In this document: in pieces, positions 34,806-42,423 of the stretch
How positions within the stretch are numbered: the first letter of the stretch is position 1
How the letters are laid out: each line of letters opens with the position of its first letter
Origin: Azospirillum baldaniorum
GTDB taxonomy: Bacteria > Pseudomonadota > Alphaproteobacteria > Azospirillales > Azospirillaceae
Assembly (NCBI RefSeq): GCF_003119195.2
Contig: NZ_CP022255.1
Location: 62,001 to 126,000, forward strand
DNA length: 64,000 nucleotides
Direction of reading: 5' to 3'
The notes under the pieces: model-generated
Told to the model about the DNA's origin: nothing
Database searches by the model: none
What the model saw: the letters and a program-made list of their open reading frames with translations, nothing else
Position numbers and translations under genes: made by a program

Positions 34806-35522
34806 ATGAGACAGGGCGCCCTGACGCTGATGCGCGACCTCCCGCTGTTCGAGGGAGTCGCCGACGAGACCCTGGAAGCGCTGACCTACGGGGCGCTTCT
34901 CCAGTGGTTCCCGCGCGAGACACGGCTGTTCGCGGAGGGCGAGATCCCCGACTTCCTGCACATCCTCGTCGAGGGCACGGCGATGCTGGCCGGCTGCGAC
35001 GAGGCGGGGCAGGAGACGGTGATCGACATCGTGCGCCCCGGCGATTGCTTCGTGCCGGCGGCGGTGCTGGCCGACGCGCCGTACCTGATGTCGGCGCGGA
35101 CGCTGGAATCGTCGCGGATTCTGATGCTGGCCGCTCCCGTCCTGCGCGCGCAGGTCGCCCGCGACCACGCGCTGGCGCTGCGGGTGATGAGCACGCTGGT
35201 CGGGCAGTGCCGCGGGCTGGTGCGCGAGGTCAAGAATCTGAAGCTGCGCACGACGACCCAGCGGCTCGCCGCCTTCATCCTGTCGCAGGTCGATCCGTCG
35301 CCTCGGGACGAGACGGAGGACGGCGCGACGGTCGAGTTGCCGGTCAGCAAGCGCGTGCTGGCCAGCCGTCTCGGCATGACGCCGGAACAGCTGTCCCGCA
35401 CCTTCACCAAGCTGAGCCCCCACCAACTCCACGTCACGGGCAACACCGTCCGGGTGCGGTCGGTCGAGCAGCTTCGGCGGCACTGCAACGTCGGCCATCC
35501 CAACGGTCATCACACCTCATGA
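34806..35522 (+). CDS. Crp/Fnr-family regulator, DNR-like
   Basis: A 238-residue transcription factor. The cyclic-nucleotide-type sensor domain (LPLFEGVADETLEAL, FAEGEIPDFLHILVEGTAML, PGDCFVPAAVL) is followed by a long dimer helix. A winged helix with VSKRVLASRLGMTPEQLSRTFTKL ends the protein. It lacks the N-terminal cysteines of oxygen-sensing FNR, so it may respond to NO through heme, like DNR/NnrR. It lies between tatE and nnrS in the nos operon and is the obvious candidate to bind the TTGAYGRCGGTCAA boxes; that is inference. Confidence 0.9.
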   Translation: MRQGALTLMRDLPLFEGVADETLEALTYGALLQWFPRETRLFAEGEIPDFLHILVEGTAMLAGCDEAGQETVIDIVRPGDCFVPAAVLADAPYLMSARTLESSRILMLAAPVLRAQVARDHALALRVMSTLVGQCRGLVREVKNLKLRTTTQRLAAFILSQVDPSPRDETEDGATVELPVSKRVLASRLGMTPEQLSRTFTKLSPHQLHVTGNTVRVRSVEQLRRHCNVGHPNGHHTS

Positions 35523-35550
35523 TCCAGCCCAGGCGGAGCGGGGCCTGACG

Positions 35551-36597
35551 GTGCCGTTCCGTCCCTTCTTCCTGCTGACGGCGTTGGACGCGCTGCTGGC
35601 GGTGGGGCTGTGGGTGCCGGCACTGCTGGGGTGGGACGTGTCCGGCGTGATCGCCGATCTTCCGGGGTGGCACGGGCGGGCGCTGCTGTTCGGCACGCTG
35701 CCGGCGATGATGGCGGGATTCCTGCGCACCGCCCTGCCACGCTGGACCGGGCGGCCGCTGGTCGGCGCGCGCCTCTGGCCGCTCCTCGTGCCGCTCTGGC
35801 TGGCGGGACGGGTGCTGTCGCCCTGGGTGGTTCCCGCGCACGCGCCGTTCCTCGCCGCGCTGGCCCTGCTCGTGACCGCACAGGTCGTCGCCGCGCGGGA
35901 CCGGCGCAACGCCGTCGTCGCGGCCCTGGTCGGCGCGCTGGCCGGGGCGGCGCTGTGCGACGCCGTCCCCTCCGCCTTGGCGCTGTCGCTCGGGCTGGTC
36001 ATGGTGCTGGGCGGGCGCATCGCGCCGAGCCTGACCGCCACTCATCTCGGTCTGTCCGCCAAGTCGGAGTTGTTCACCGAGCGCCCTTGGTTCGAACGCG
36101 CCGCCGCATTGATCGCGGCCTGCGCGCTGGTCGGCTGGCTGGCCGAGCCGGATTCTGGAGCGACCGCCGCAGCAAGCCTTCTTGCCACGATGATGCAGAC
36201 GGCGCGTTTGCTGCAATGGCGCGGCTGGCGGACGCTCGACCGGCCATCGGTCCTCACCGTGCACGCCGCCTACGCCTGCATCCCGCTGGGTTTCACCGCC
36301 GTGGCGGCGTCGCCCGGCATGGCGGTCCATCTCTGGACGGTCGGGGCGCTCGGGCTGATGGGCTTCGCGGTGATGTCGAGCATGATCCGCAAGCACGCCG
36401 GAAACGCCTTCGGGCGGTCGGCGGTGGTGACGGGCTGCTACGCGCTGATCGGCTTCGCCGTTGTCCTGCGGGCGGCTGCCGCGGTGGTGGGGGAGGGCCG
36501 CTCCCTGTGGCTGTTGGCCGCGGCCGGCGCCTGGGGCGTGGCAGTGGCCCTGTTCCTGGCCGCCTTCGGCCGCCTTCTCGTCCGCGGCCGTTCTTGA
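35551..36597 (+). CDS. nnrS: NnrS-family membrane protein
   Basis: A 348-residue protein with about ten hydrophobic helices. It begins FRPFFLLTALDALLAVG (the NnrS RPFF start) and contains WHGRALLFGTLPAMMAGFLRTALPRWTGR and MMQTARLLQWRGW. NnrS is a heme- and copper-containing inner-membrane protein that protects cells from nitric oxide. The start is GTG, with a purine-rich GGCGGAGCGGGG upstream. It ends the rightward denitrification operon. Confidence 0.9.
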   Translation: MPFRPFFLLTALDALLAVGLWVPALLGWDVSGVIADLPGWHGRALLFGTLPAMMAGFLRTALPRWTGRPLVGARLWPLLVPLWLAGRVLSPWVVPAHAPFLAALALLVTAQVVAARDRRNAVVAALVGALAGAALCDAVPSALALSLGLVMVLGGRIAPSLTATHLGLSAKSELFTERPWFERAAALIAACALVGWLAEPDSGATAAASLLATMMQTARLLQWRGWRTLDRPSVLTVHAAYACIPLGFTAVAASPGMAVHLWTVGALGLMGFAVMSSMIRKHAGNAFGRSAVVTGCYALIGFAVVLRAAAAVVGEGRSLWLLAAAGAWGVAVALFLAAFGRLLVRGRS

Positions 36598-36601
36598 AAG
36601 G

Positions 36602-36634
36602 AAAAAAGCCCACCGGCGAAGAACCGATGGGCTT
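36602..36634 (-). terminator. Rho-independent terminator of the cytochrome c transcript
   Basis: Read on the minus strand, AAGCCCATCGG and CCGGTGGGCTT form an 11-base stem with one G-U pair and a seven-base loop, followed by a run of T. It lies beyond the cytochrome c stop and just after the nnrS stop, so it may serve both convergent transcripts. Confidence 0.8.
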
Positions 36635-36729
36635 GGAGGGGGCAGAAAAACGGGAGGGTACTCGTCCAGCGGGGACGCAACCGATCAACGATTGTGTGGT
36701 TATCCTAGCGGCTGGTCGCCCTCCCATCC

Positions 36730-36743
36730 TTGACGGCGGTCAA
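36730..36743. promoter_or_regulatory. FNR/DNR-type box between convergent genes
   Basis: TTGACGGCGGTCAA has the same TTGA-N6-TCAA form and nearly the same spacer as the boxes before nosR and ubiT. Its place, downstream of both nnrS and the cytochrome c gene, is odd for an activator site. Confidence 0.6.
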
Positions 36744-36769
36744 GCCGCCAAGGAAAACGGACGATTTCG

Positions 36770-37138
36770 TCAGCTGTTCTTTTTCAGATAGGCGATCAAG
36801 TCCTTGCGGGCCTGCTCGTTCTTCACGCCGGCGAAGGCCATCTTGTTGCCGGGGACGGCGCTCTTCGGGTCCGCCAGATAGGCGTCGAGCGTCGCCTCGT
36901 CCCAGGCCCCGGCGTTCTTCATGGCATCGGAATACTTGTAGGTTTCGACGGCACCGGCCTTGCGGCCGACGACGCCATGCAGGTTGGGGCCGACGCGGTT
37001 CGGGCCGCCGGCTTCGATGGTGTGGCAGGCCTTGCACTGGTTGAACACCTTCGCACCGGCATCGGCGTCCTGCGCGGCGGCGAGGCCGGGGGACGACGCG
37101 ACCAGCCCGAAGGCGAGCAGGGCAAACATGCGCTTCAT
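36770..37138 (-). CDS. Periplasmic class I cytochrome c
   Basis: A 122-residue cytochrome with a signal peptide (about 1-22, ending AAAQ), heme motif CKACH (Cys35, Cys38, His39), GPNLHGVVGR after it and the axial Met in GNKMAF. Its length and layout match cytochrome c2/c550 proteins, which carry electrons in the periplasm, here plausibly to NosZ. AGAGGAAA precedes the ATG. It lies downstream of ubiV on the same strand, about 100 bases away. Confidence 0.95.
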   Translation of the reverse strand: MKRMFALLAFGLVASSPGLAAAQDADAGAKVFNQCKACHTIEAGGPNRVGPNLHGVVGRKAGAVETYKYSDAMKNAGAWDEATLDAYLADPKSAVPGNKMAFAGVKNEQARKDLIAYLKKNS

Positions 37139-37241
37139 AGGGGTTTCCTCTTTAAGCGGACTCAAAAGTTTCAACGGACTCAAAGGTCTGCCGGGCCGCG
37201 CAAGAAAGCGGCGGTCCGGCGGACGTCGGATGGCGGGCGCG

Positions 37242-38150
37242 TCAGGCGGCCGGGGCGTCGGCGTAGGCCGCACCCGCCATGTTGTGGAAGAAGCCGTTCT
37301 CCAGCGGGACGGTGGTCATGCCGCGCAGCTCCGCCATCACCTCCTGTCCGCTGCGCTCGCCGTCCAGAACGGAGCGGAAGGCCGTGGCGACGGCGACCAT
37401 GTCGAGGTCCTGCGGCGACAGGCGGAAGCGCTGGATGCCCATCGCCCGCAGGCGGTCGATCTCCGCCGCCAGCGCCAGATAGCCGTGCGACATCGTCTGC
37501 GTGCCGTTGACCGACAGGAAGGGCTGGCCGTCGACGGTGCTCACCGGCATGCCGTCCGGATCGTTGGCGCAGACGAACTGGCAGCCATCCTTGTGCAGCG
37601 CGTGCGCCCGCGCGTGGTAGCAGCGGGCGGAGATGGCGAGCGGCGCCCTCCCGAACACCTGCACCTCCATGGACAGGCCGAGCGCCGCCCCCGTCTTCGC
37701 CATCACGGCGACCGAGGCGGCAGGAAGCTCCGCCGGCAGCGACACCGCGACGGCGCCGCGCCCGGCCAGCCAGGACAGGGTCGCCTCGTTGTAGCTGTTG
37801 ATGAAGGGGCCGACGGCGTGACGGCGTCCCTCCAGCAGGGCCAGCGCGCCCATGTCGTTGGCCTCCACCGGCAGGAGGTCGCTCTCCACGAGGTCGCGCA
37901 TCGCCGCGCGCTCGCGGTCGCTGCCCACCAGGATCGGGCTGGCGAGCCAGACCTCCTTCCCGGCGGCGGCCAGACGGGCGATCACCTCGTCCATGACCGG
38001 GGCGAGGAAGGGGGCGCGCTTGGAGCAGACGATCTCGCCGACGACGACGGCGTCGACCGGCGCCTCGTCGGCGATGCGGGCGTAGAAATCGCGCCAGCGC
38101 TCCGCCGGCCAGTTGAACAGGACGGGGCCAAGGGTCAGGGTGGGTTTCAT
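37242..38150 (-). CDS. ubiV: UbiV, oxygen-independent ubiquinone synthesis (U32 family)
   Basis: A 302-residue member of the U32 peptidase-like family. With UbiU it forms a 4Fe-4S heterodimer that hydroxylates ubiquinone precursors without oxygen. Cysteines that can hold the cluster are in EIVCSKRAP, SARCYHARA and CQFVCAND. LGPVLFNWPAERWRDFY and PFINSYNEATLSWLAGRGAVAVSLP are typical. It lies 12 bases after ubiU. Older names are YhbV or collagenase-like protease, but no protease activity is implied. Confidence 0.93.
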   Translation of the reverse strand: MKPTLTLGPVLFNWPAERWRDFYARIADEAPVDAVVVGEIVCSKRAPFLAPVMDEVIARLAAAGKEVWLASPILVGSDRERAAMRDLVESDLLPVEANDMGALALLEGRRHAVGPFINSYNEATLSWLAGRGAVAVSLPAELPAASVAVMAKTGAALGLSMEVQVFGRAPLAISARCYHARAHALHKDGCQFVCANDPDGMPVSTVDGQPFLSVNGTQTMSHGYLALAAEIDRLRAMGIQRFRLSPQDLDMVAVATAFRSVLDGERSGQEVMAELRGMTTVPLENGFFHNMAGAAYADAPAA

Positions 38151-38162
38151 GAACGCAACTCC

Positions 38163-39161
38163 TCAGCGCCACGCGCGGGTGTAGGCGCCGGTGGTCTGGG
38201 CCCCGCCCTCGACCATGGCCTCCAGGTCGAGCGCCGGCACGGGCAGCCCGCGCTCGAACGCGTCCAGCGCCCGGCGGTAGGCGCCGACCACGGCGGCGAT
38301 GTAGGCCTTGCCGCGCTGGCGGCCTTCGATCTTCAGGGCGCACACCTTGGCGGCCTTCAGCTCCGGCAGCAGGGCCAGCGCGTTGAGGCTGGTCGGCTCC
38401 TCGAACAGGTAGGCCGGGTCGCGGGAGGTGCCGCCGCCGGGCACGAAGCGGCCCTTGCACAGAGTCGGGTAGCCCGCCGGCTCCCCGGCGCCGAAGACGT
38501 TGATGGTGAAGCCGCCGAGGCGGGAGGCCAGTGCCTCGCCGCGCGGCTCGTAACGCACATGGCTGGCCGGGGAGCAGACGCCCTGCTTGTTGGGCGAGAG
38601 CCCGGTCGCGTAGGAGGACAGGGAGCAGCGCCCCTCCGCCATCGGGCAGAGGCCGCCGAAGACGAAGACCTCGGTCTCCACATCGACCTCGGCGTTCAGC
38701 CGGGCGATCTCCGGCACCGTCAGCACGCGGGGCAGCACGACCCGCCGCACGCCGAAGGCCTCGCGGTAGAGCCGGATCGCCTCGGCATTGGCGGCGGACG
38801 CTTGGACGGACAGGTGAAGCCGCAGGTCGGGGTGGTGCTTCGCCGCATAGGCGAGCAAACCGAGGTCGGCGAGGATGACCGCGTCCGCCTTCAGCTGCGC
38901 GGCGTCGTCCACCGCGCGCTGCCAGGGGGCGAGGTTGCCGGCCTGGGGGTAGGTGTTGATGGCGACGAAGACCTGGACCGACCGCGCGTGAGCGTAGGCG
39001 ATGGCCTCGGCCAGCTCCGGCCGTGAGAAGTTCAGGCCGGGGAAGTTGCGCGCGTTGGTCTCGTCGCGGAAGCCCAGATAGACGGCGTCGGCGCCTGCGT
39101 CCACGGCGGCGCGCAGCGCGGCGGGGTTGCCCGCCGGGCAGATCAGTTCGAAGGACCCCAT
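38163..39161 (-). CDS. ubiU: UbiU, oxygen-independent ubiquinone synthesis (U32 family)
   Basis: A 332-residue U32-family protein starting MGSFELICPAGNPAALRAAV, with GADAVYLGFRDETNARNFPG. The cluster cysteines are in GLCPMAEGRCSL, GVCSPASH and LCKGRFV. It works with UbiV as an oxygen-free hydroxylase; prephenate is the proposed oxygen donor in the family. The start is four bases after the ubiT stop, with GGGAG nine bases before the ATG. The order ubiT-ubiU-ubiV reads as one operon. Confidence 0.94.
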   Translation of the reverse strand: MGSFELICPAGNPAALRAAVDAGADAVYLGFRDETNARNFPGLNFSRPELAEAIAYAHARSVQVFVAINTYPQAGNLAPWQRAVDDAAQLKADAVILADLGLLAYAAKHHPDLRLHLSVQASAANAEAIRLYREAFGVRRVVLPRVLTVPEIARLNAEVDVETEVFVFGGLCPMAEGRCSLSSYATGLSPNKQGVCSPASHVRYEPRGEALASRLGGFTINVFGAGEPAGYPTLCKGRFVPGGGTSRDPAYLFEEPTSLNALALLPELKAAKVCALKIEGRQRGKAYIAAVVGAYRRALDAFERGLPVPALDLEAMVEGGAQTTGAYTRAWR

Positions 39162-39165
39162 GCCG

Positions 39166-39813
39166 TCACGCTCCCTGCCGCGGGCCGATGAGCCGCCGCT
39201 CCAGAACGGCCATGCCCCAGCGCACCGGCGGCGGGGCGAAACGGCGCGCCGTGGCGAGCAGGTCGAGCGCCCGCCCGGCGTTGCGCCGCGCCACGGGCAG
39301 GGCGTGCCGCAGCGGACCGGCCGCGGCGGCGACGTCGCCGAACAGGTCCATCTCCTCGCCGTCCAGCGTGTTGCGGAGCGCCAGGATCAGGGCGGTGTCG
39401 CCCTCGATGGAGAGTTCGCGGCGGAAGAACAGCGCGTCGCCGTCGATGCGCCCTTCCAGCAGGTCGAGAAGCCGCGCGCAGGGGCCGCGCACCGTGGCCT
39501 CCGCCTCGGCGGTGCGGTCGCAGACCCGCAGGGCGAGGCCGGGGCCGACGCGGAGCAGCAAGGCGGCGGGCGCGTCCACCGGGTCGATGAGCAGGCGGGC
39601 GTCGGGCAACTCGCCGAGGGCGGTGAAGGCGCGCGGATGGCGCGCCTCCAGAATCCGCAGCAGCCGGTCGAACAGCAGGCCGCCGGCCCGGTCGCCGAGC
39701 CGCCGCGCGAACCCCAGCCCGGCCCGCGTCAATTGGACTTCGACGTCGCGGGCACGGGGGTCCGGGGCCGTCTCATTGGCCTGATCCTGAACCATGAATC
39801 CGGGATCGCGCAT
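39166..39813 (-). CDS. ubiT: UbiT, SCP2 lipid-binding accessory protein
   Basis: A 215-residue protein with an SCP2 domain (GRIDGDALFFRRELSIEGDTALILALRNTLDGEE), the signature of UbiT (YhbT). This protein binds quinone precursors for the anaerobic pathway. It lacks obvious membrane helices. AAGGAG lies eight bases before the ATG at 39813. An FNR/DNR-type box is centred about 93 bases upstream, which suggests induction under denitrifying conditions. Confidence 0.9.
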   Translation of the reverse strand: MRDPGFMVQDQANETAPDPRARDVEVQLTRAGLGFARRLGDRAGGLLFDRLLRILEARHPRAFTALGELPDARLLIDPVDAPAALLLRVGPGLALRVCDRTAEAEATVRGPCARLLDLLEGRIDGDALFFRRELSIEGDTALILALRNTLDGEEMDLFGDVAAAAGPLRHALPVARRNAGRALDLLATARRFAPPPVRWGMAVLERRLIGPRQGA

Positions 39814-39899
39814 ACGCCTGTCTCCTTCCCTTCGGAATGGTCGTGTGGCGGGCGGAGCCCGCCGGGCTTCGGCAATACAGCCCGGTGGTCATACCATCC

Positions 39900-39913
39900 T
39901 TGATGACGGTCAA
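39900..39913. promoter_or_regulatory. FNR/DNR-type box upstream of ubiTUV
   Basis: TTGATGACGGTCAA differs by one base from the distal nosR box. It lies between the DUF2249 gene and ubiT, at a distance fitting class II activation if the leader is about 50 bases long. Confidence 0.75.
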
Positions 39914-39944
39914 GCCCAAGGTCCCGAAACGCCGCCTGGGGCGA

Positions 39945-40457
39945 TCAGCCGCACATGCCCCCGCAGCAGGAGCCGGAGCGCCGGGCGACCAGACGCTCGT
40001 AGGACAGGTGCAGCTGCCCGGCCGGCGGGATGACCCCCTGCATCAGGTCGAGCACCTGCTCCGCGGTCGTGCCGAGCGGGCAGTCGGTGATCTCGCAGAC
40101 CAGCCCGCCGTCCGCCACGCCGAGCGGCGTCTCGGCGGCGACCGCGCTCGCCTGCCCGCCGCGCCCGATGCGCACCCGCAGGGAGGTTGCCGGCGCGGTC
40201 CCGGACTCGGGCCGCCCGATGCGAACCCGCCAGCGCTCCGGCCCGCGCTCCAGATAGGTCCAGCTCACCGCATCGCCGAACAGCGCCTGGATTTGGAGGG
40301 AGAGCGGGCGCGGGTCATGGTCGTTGATCAGCACGAAGCCGCGGCCCGGCGCCAGATCCTGCGTGGCCTGGAGGATCAGCGGGTGGCGCTGGTGGGGCGG
40401 AATGGACTGGACGTCGATGACCGGCTCGGCCGCGGTGGACTGTTCGGCGATTTGCAT
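39945..40457 (-). CDS. DUF2249 domain protein
   Basis: A 170-residue protein. The DUF2249 domain is seen in VIDVQSIPPHQRHPLILQA, the LINDHDPRPLSLQIQ stretch and TYLERGPERWRVRIGR. It ends in SCCGGMCG, a cysteine cluster that could bind metal. DUF2249 proteins are commonly encoded beside denitrification and hemerythrin genes; their role is not settled. It is divergent from the second Crp/Fnr regulator, with a 219-base gap. Confidence 0.85.
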   Translation of the reverse strand: MQIAEQSTAAEPVIDVQSIPPHQRHPLILQATQDLAPGRGFVLINDHDPRPLSLQIQALFGDAVSWTYLERGPERWRVRIGRPESGTAPATSLRVRIGRGGQASAVAAETPLGVADGGLVCEITDCPLGTTAEQVLDLMQGVIPPAGQLHLSYERLVARRSGSCCGGMCG

Positions 40458-40676
40458 GGGGGAGGTCCGGAGGGTTGCGATGTGGTGGCAAGCCTAAAGG
40501 ACTGGTCCTATCGGCTCTTTGTTCCAGGACAAATTGCGACCTTGGTTCCGTCTTTGAGTCTCAAGCGGAGCGCAGGCGGGTTGCGGCGCGGCGCGCGGGC
40601 GGTCATCTTGGAAGGCAACTTTTCCGTGACAGCTGCCCGCAGGGGTGGGCGGGCACGGCCTTTTGAGGATGGTCCG

Positions 40677-41417
40677 ATGACGCCGCTTGCCCCCGATCCC
40701 GCCAGTCTGCATGGCCTGCGGCTGTTTTCCGGTCTGGACGCGGCGGCTTTGGCCGAGATCGTCCGGTCCGCCCACACCCGGCGGATCGAGAAGGGAACCA
40801 CCATCTTTTCCCAGGGCGACCGGGCGGCCCTCTGCCACGCGCTGATCGACGGGCGGGTCAAGATCGTCCAGACCGGGGCCGACGGGCAGCAGCTGGTGGT
40901 CCGCTACATCGGCGCGGGGGAGATGTTCGGCACGGCGGCGGTCTTCTCGGGCGGCATCTACCCCGCCGACGCTCTCGCCATGGTCGATTGCGTCGGCGTC
41001 CATTGGACCGCCGCCACGATGGGCGAGCTGATGGAGCGCTACCCCCGCATCGCGCTGAACGCCCTGGACATCGTCGGCCGCCGCCTGCAGGAGGTGCAGA
41101 CCCGCCTGCGCGAGCTGTCCACCGAGCGGGTCGAGCGGCGCGTCGCCCACGCGCTCCTGCGTCTGGTGCGTCAGGCGGGCCGCCGGGTCGGGAACGGCGT
41201 CGAGATCGACTTTCCGCTGTCCCGCCAGGACATCGCGGAGATGACCGGGACCACGCTGCACACGGTGAGCCGCATCCTCAGCGGCTGGGAGGGGCAGGGG
41301 ATCGTCGAGGGCGGGCGCCAGCAGGTGACGATCCGCCAGCCGCACGCCCTGGTCGCCATCGCCGAGGATCTGCCCAAGCCGGAAAAGCCGGAAGTGGCCT
41401 CGAAACCAGAGAAGTAG
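40677..41417 (+). CDS. Crp/Fnr-family regulator, NnrR/DNR-like
   Basis: A 246-residue regulator. The sensor domain has LRLFSGLDAAALAEIV, GTTIFSQGDRAALCHALIDGRVKI and GAGEMFGTAAVF. The DNA-binding domain has SRQDIAEMTGTTLHTVSRILSGWE, whose TxxxVSR helix closely fits recognition of TTGA half-sites. It lacks the N-terminal cysteine cluster of FNR, so a heme or NO sensor like NnrR/DNR is more likely. GAGG precedes the ATG. It probably controls the nos and ubi promoters together with the other regulator. Confidence 0.9.
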   Translation: MTPLAPDPASLHGLRLFSGLDAAALAEIVRSAHTRRIEKGTTIFSQGDRAALCHALIDGRVKIVQTGADGQQLVVRYIGAGEMFGTAAVFSGGIYPADALAMVDCVGVHWTAATMGELMERYPRIALNALDIVGRRLQEVQTRLRELSTERVERRVAHALLRLVRQAGRRVGNGVEIDFPLSRQDIAEMTGTTLHTVSRILSGWEGQGIVEGGRQQVTIRQPHALVAIAEDLPKPEKPEVASKPEK

Positions 41418-41488
41418 GCGGGGTCGAACCTCCGTTCCGTTTGCGCGGGCGCAAAGAAACGCGCGCGCCGGTGCGCTAGGGTGCCGGG

Positions 41489-41725
41489 ATGATCGCCCCG
41501 CCATCACACTGCGCCACCGCGGCCTTGCCCTCGTCCTCCGACCTTGTCGAGGATGTGCTGGAGCGCTGGCCGTCGACCATTCCCGTGTTCCTCAAGCACC
41601 GGATGGCCTGTCCGGGCTGCCCCATGGCGCGTTTCCAGACGATCGCCGAGGTGGCGGACGACTATGGCCTGGACACCGACGCTCTGCTCGACGAGTTCGC
41701 CCGGGCCATCGCGGCGGAGGGGTGA
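41489..41725 (+). CDS. DUF1858 redox-disulfide domain protein
   Basis: A 78-residue protein whose core, VEDVLERWPSTIPVFLKHRMACPGCPMARFQTIAEV-like, is the DUF1858 fold with the CPGC redox pair near residues 42-45. These small domains accompany hybrid-cluster and NO-metabolism proteins. It follows the regulator by 71 bases on the same strand. I used the ATG at 41489; a shorter start is possible. Confidence 0.88.
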   Translation: MIAPPSHCATAALPSSSDLVEDVLERWPSTIPVFLKHRMACPGCPMARFQTIAEVADDYGLDTDALLDEFARAIAAEG

Positions 41726-41778
41726 GGCCCTCGCCGCCGGCCCGCCATGGGGGGCGCGGCGGTTCGGGGGAGGCGCCC

Positions 41779-42234
41779 TCAGCGGTTCGCCGTCTTATCG
41801 GCGAGGGCGGCGCGGTCGATGACGTCGTACAGCTCCAGATCCTCGCGGGCGATGCGGTGCTTGAGCGCGGTCACCACCTCCCGCGTTTCGCGGACGAAGG
41901 TTTCCGGGTCCTTGGAGACCGCCAACGGGCCGGGCCAGCTGGACCGGTAGCGGTCGAAGCGGGCCCGCAGGCTGCCCATTTCGGCCTGGAAGCGCGCCGC
42001 CGTTGCCCGCAGCGCCGGGGTCGGGTGCGCCAGCAGGCGCGGGTAGAGCGCGCTGTCCTCCAGCGACAGGTGGACGGTGAACACGCCGAACAGGTCGCGG
42101 ACCGCCGTGGCGAGAGCGGCGGCGTTTGCCACCGGGGACGGCGCCGCCAGCAGGGAGTCGATCCGGTCGACGAGCTGCCCGACGGTGGCGTGGTGATGGC
42201 GGTACAGGGTGGTGCTGATGGCTGCACTGGACAT
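41779..42234 (-). CDS. Hemerythrin HHE-domain protein
   Basis: A 151-residue four-helix protein with diiron ligands in STTLYRHHHATVGQLVDRID, TVHLSLEDSALYPRLL and ALKHRIAREDLELYDVID. Hemerythrin-like proteins bind oxygen or NO, or repair iron-sulfur centres under nitrosative stress, and are often found in denitrification islands. It converges on the DUF1858 gene and is probably the island's right border. Confidence 0.85.
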   Translation of the reverse strand: MSSAAISTTLYRHHHATVGQLVDRIDSLLAAPSPVANAAALATAVRDLFGVFTVHLSLEDSALYPRLLAHPTPALRATAARFQAEMGSLRARFDRYRSSWPGPLAVSKDPETFVRETREVVTALKHRIAREDLELYDVIDRAALADKTANR

Positions 42235-42423
42235 GACGGGGTCTCCAACCGGGGCCGCCAGCGAATGGGCGGTGCGTGACGGTGAGAGTGCCGGCGGAAG
42301 GGTCGCCGTTCGTTGTGCCAGAGCAAGCAGGGGGAGGGGCGGCGAAGAAACGACGCGGCGGGGAGCGGGGCGCTCGGCCCCGGCTCCCCGCCGCGGTTAA
42401 GGCGACGGTTCTCTCAGGGGCGT

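Noticed and set aside
37242-39161. Peptidase function for the two U32-family genes
   Set aside because: The cysteine motifs and the adjacent SCP2 protein identify them as UbiV and UbiU of oxygen-free ubiquinone synthesis.
40550-40565. TTGAGTCTCAA as an FNR-type site before the second Crp/Fnr gene
   Set aside because: The half-sites are only three bases apart, which does not fit the Crp/Fnr spacing of four to six.
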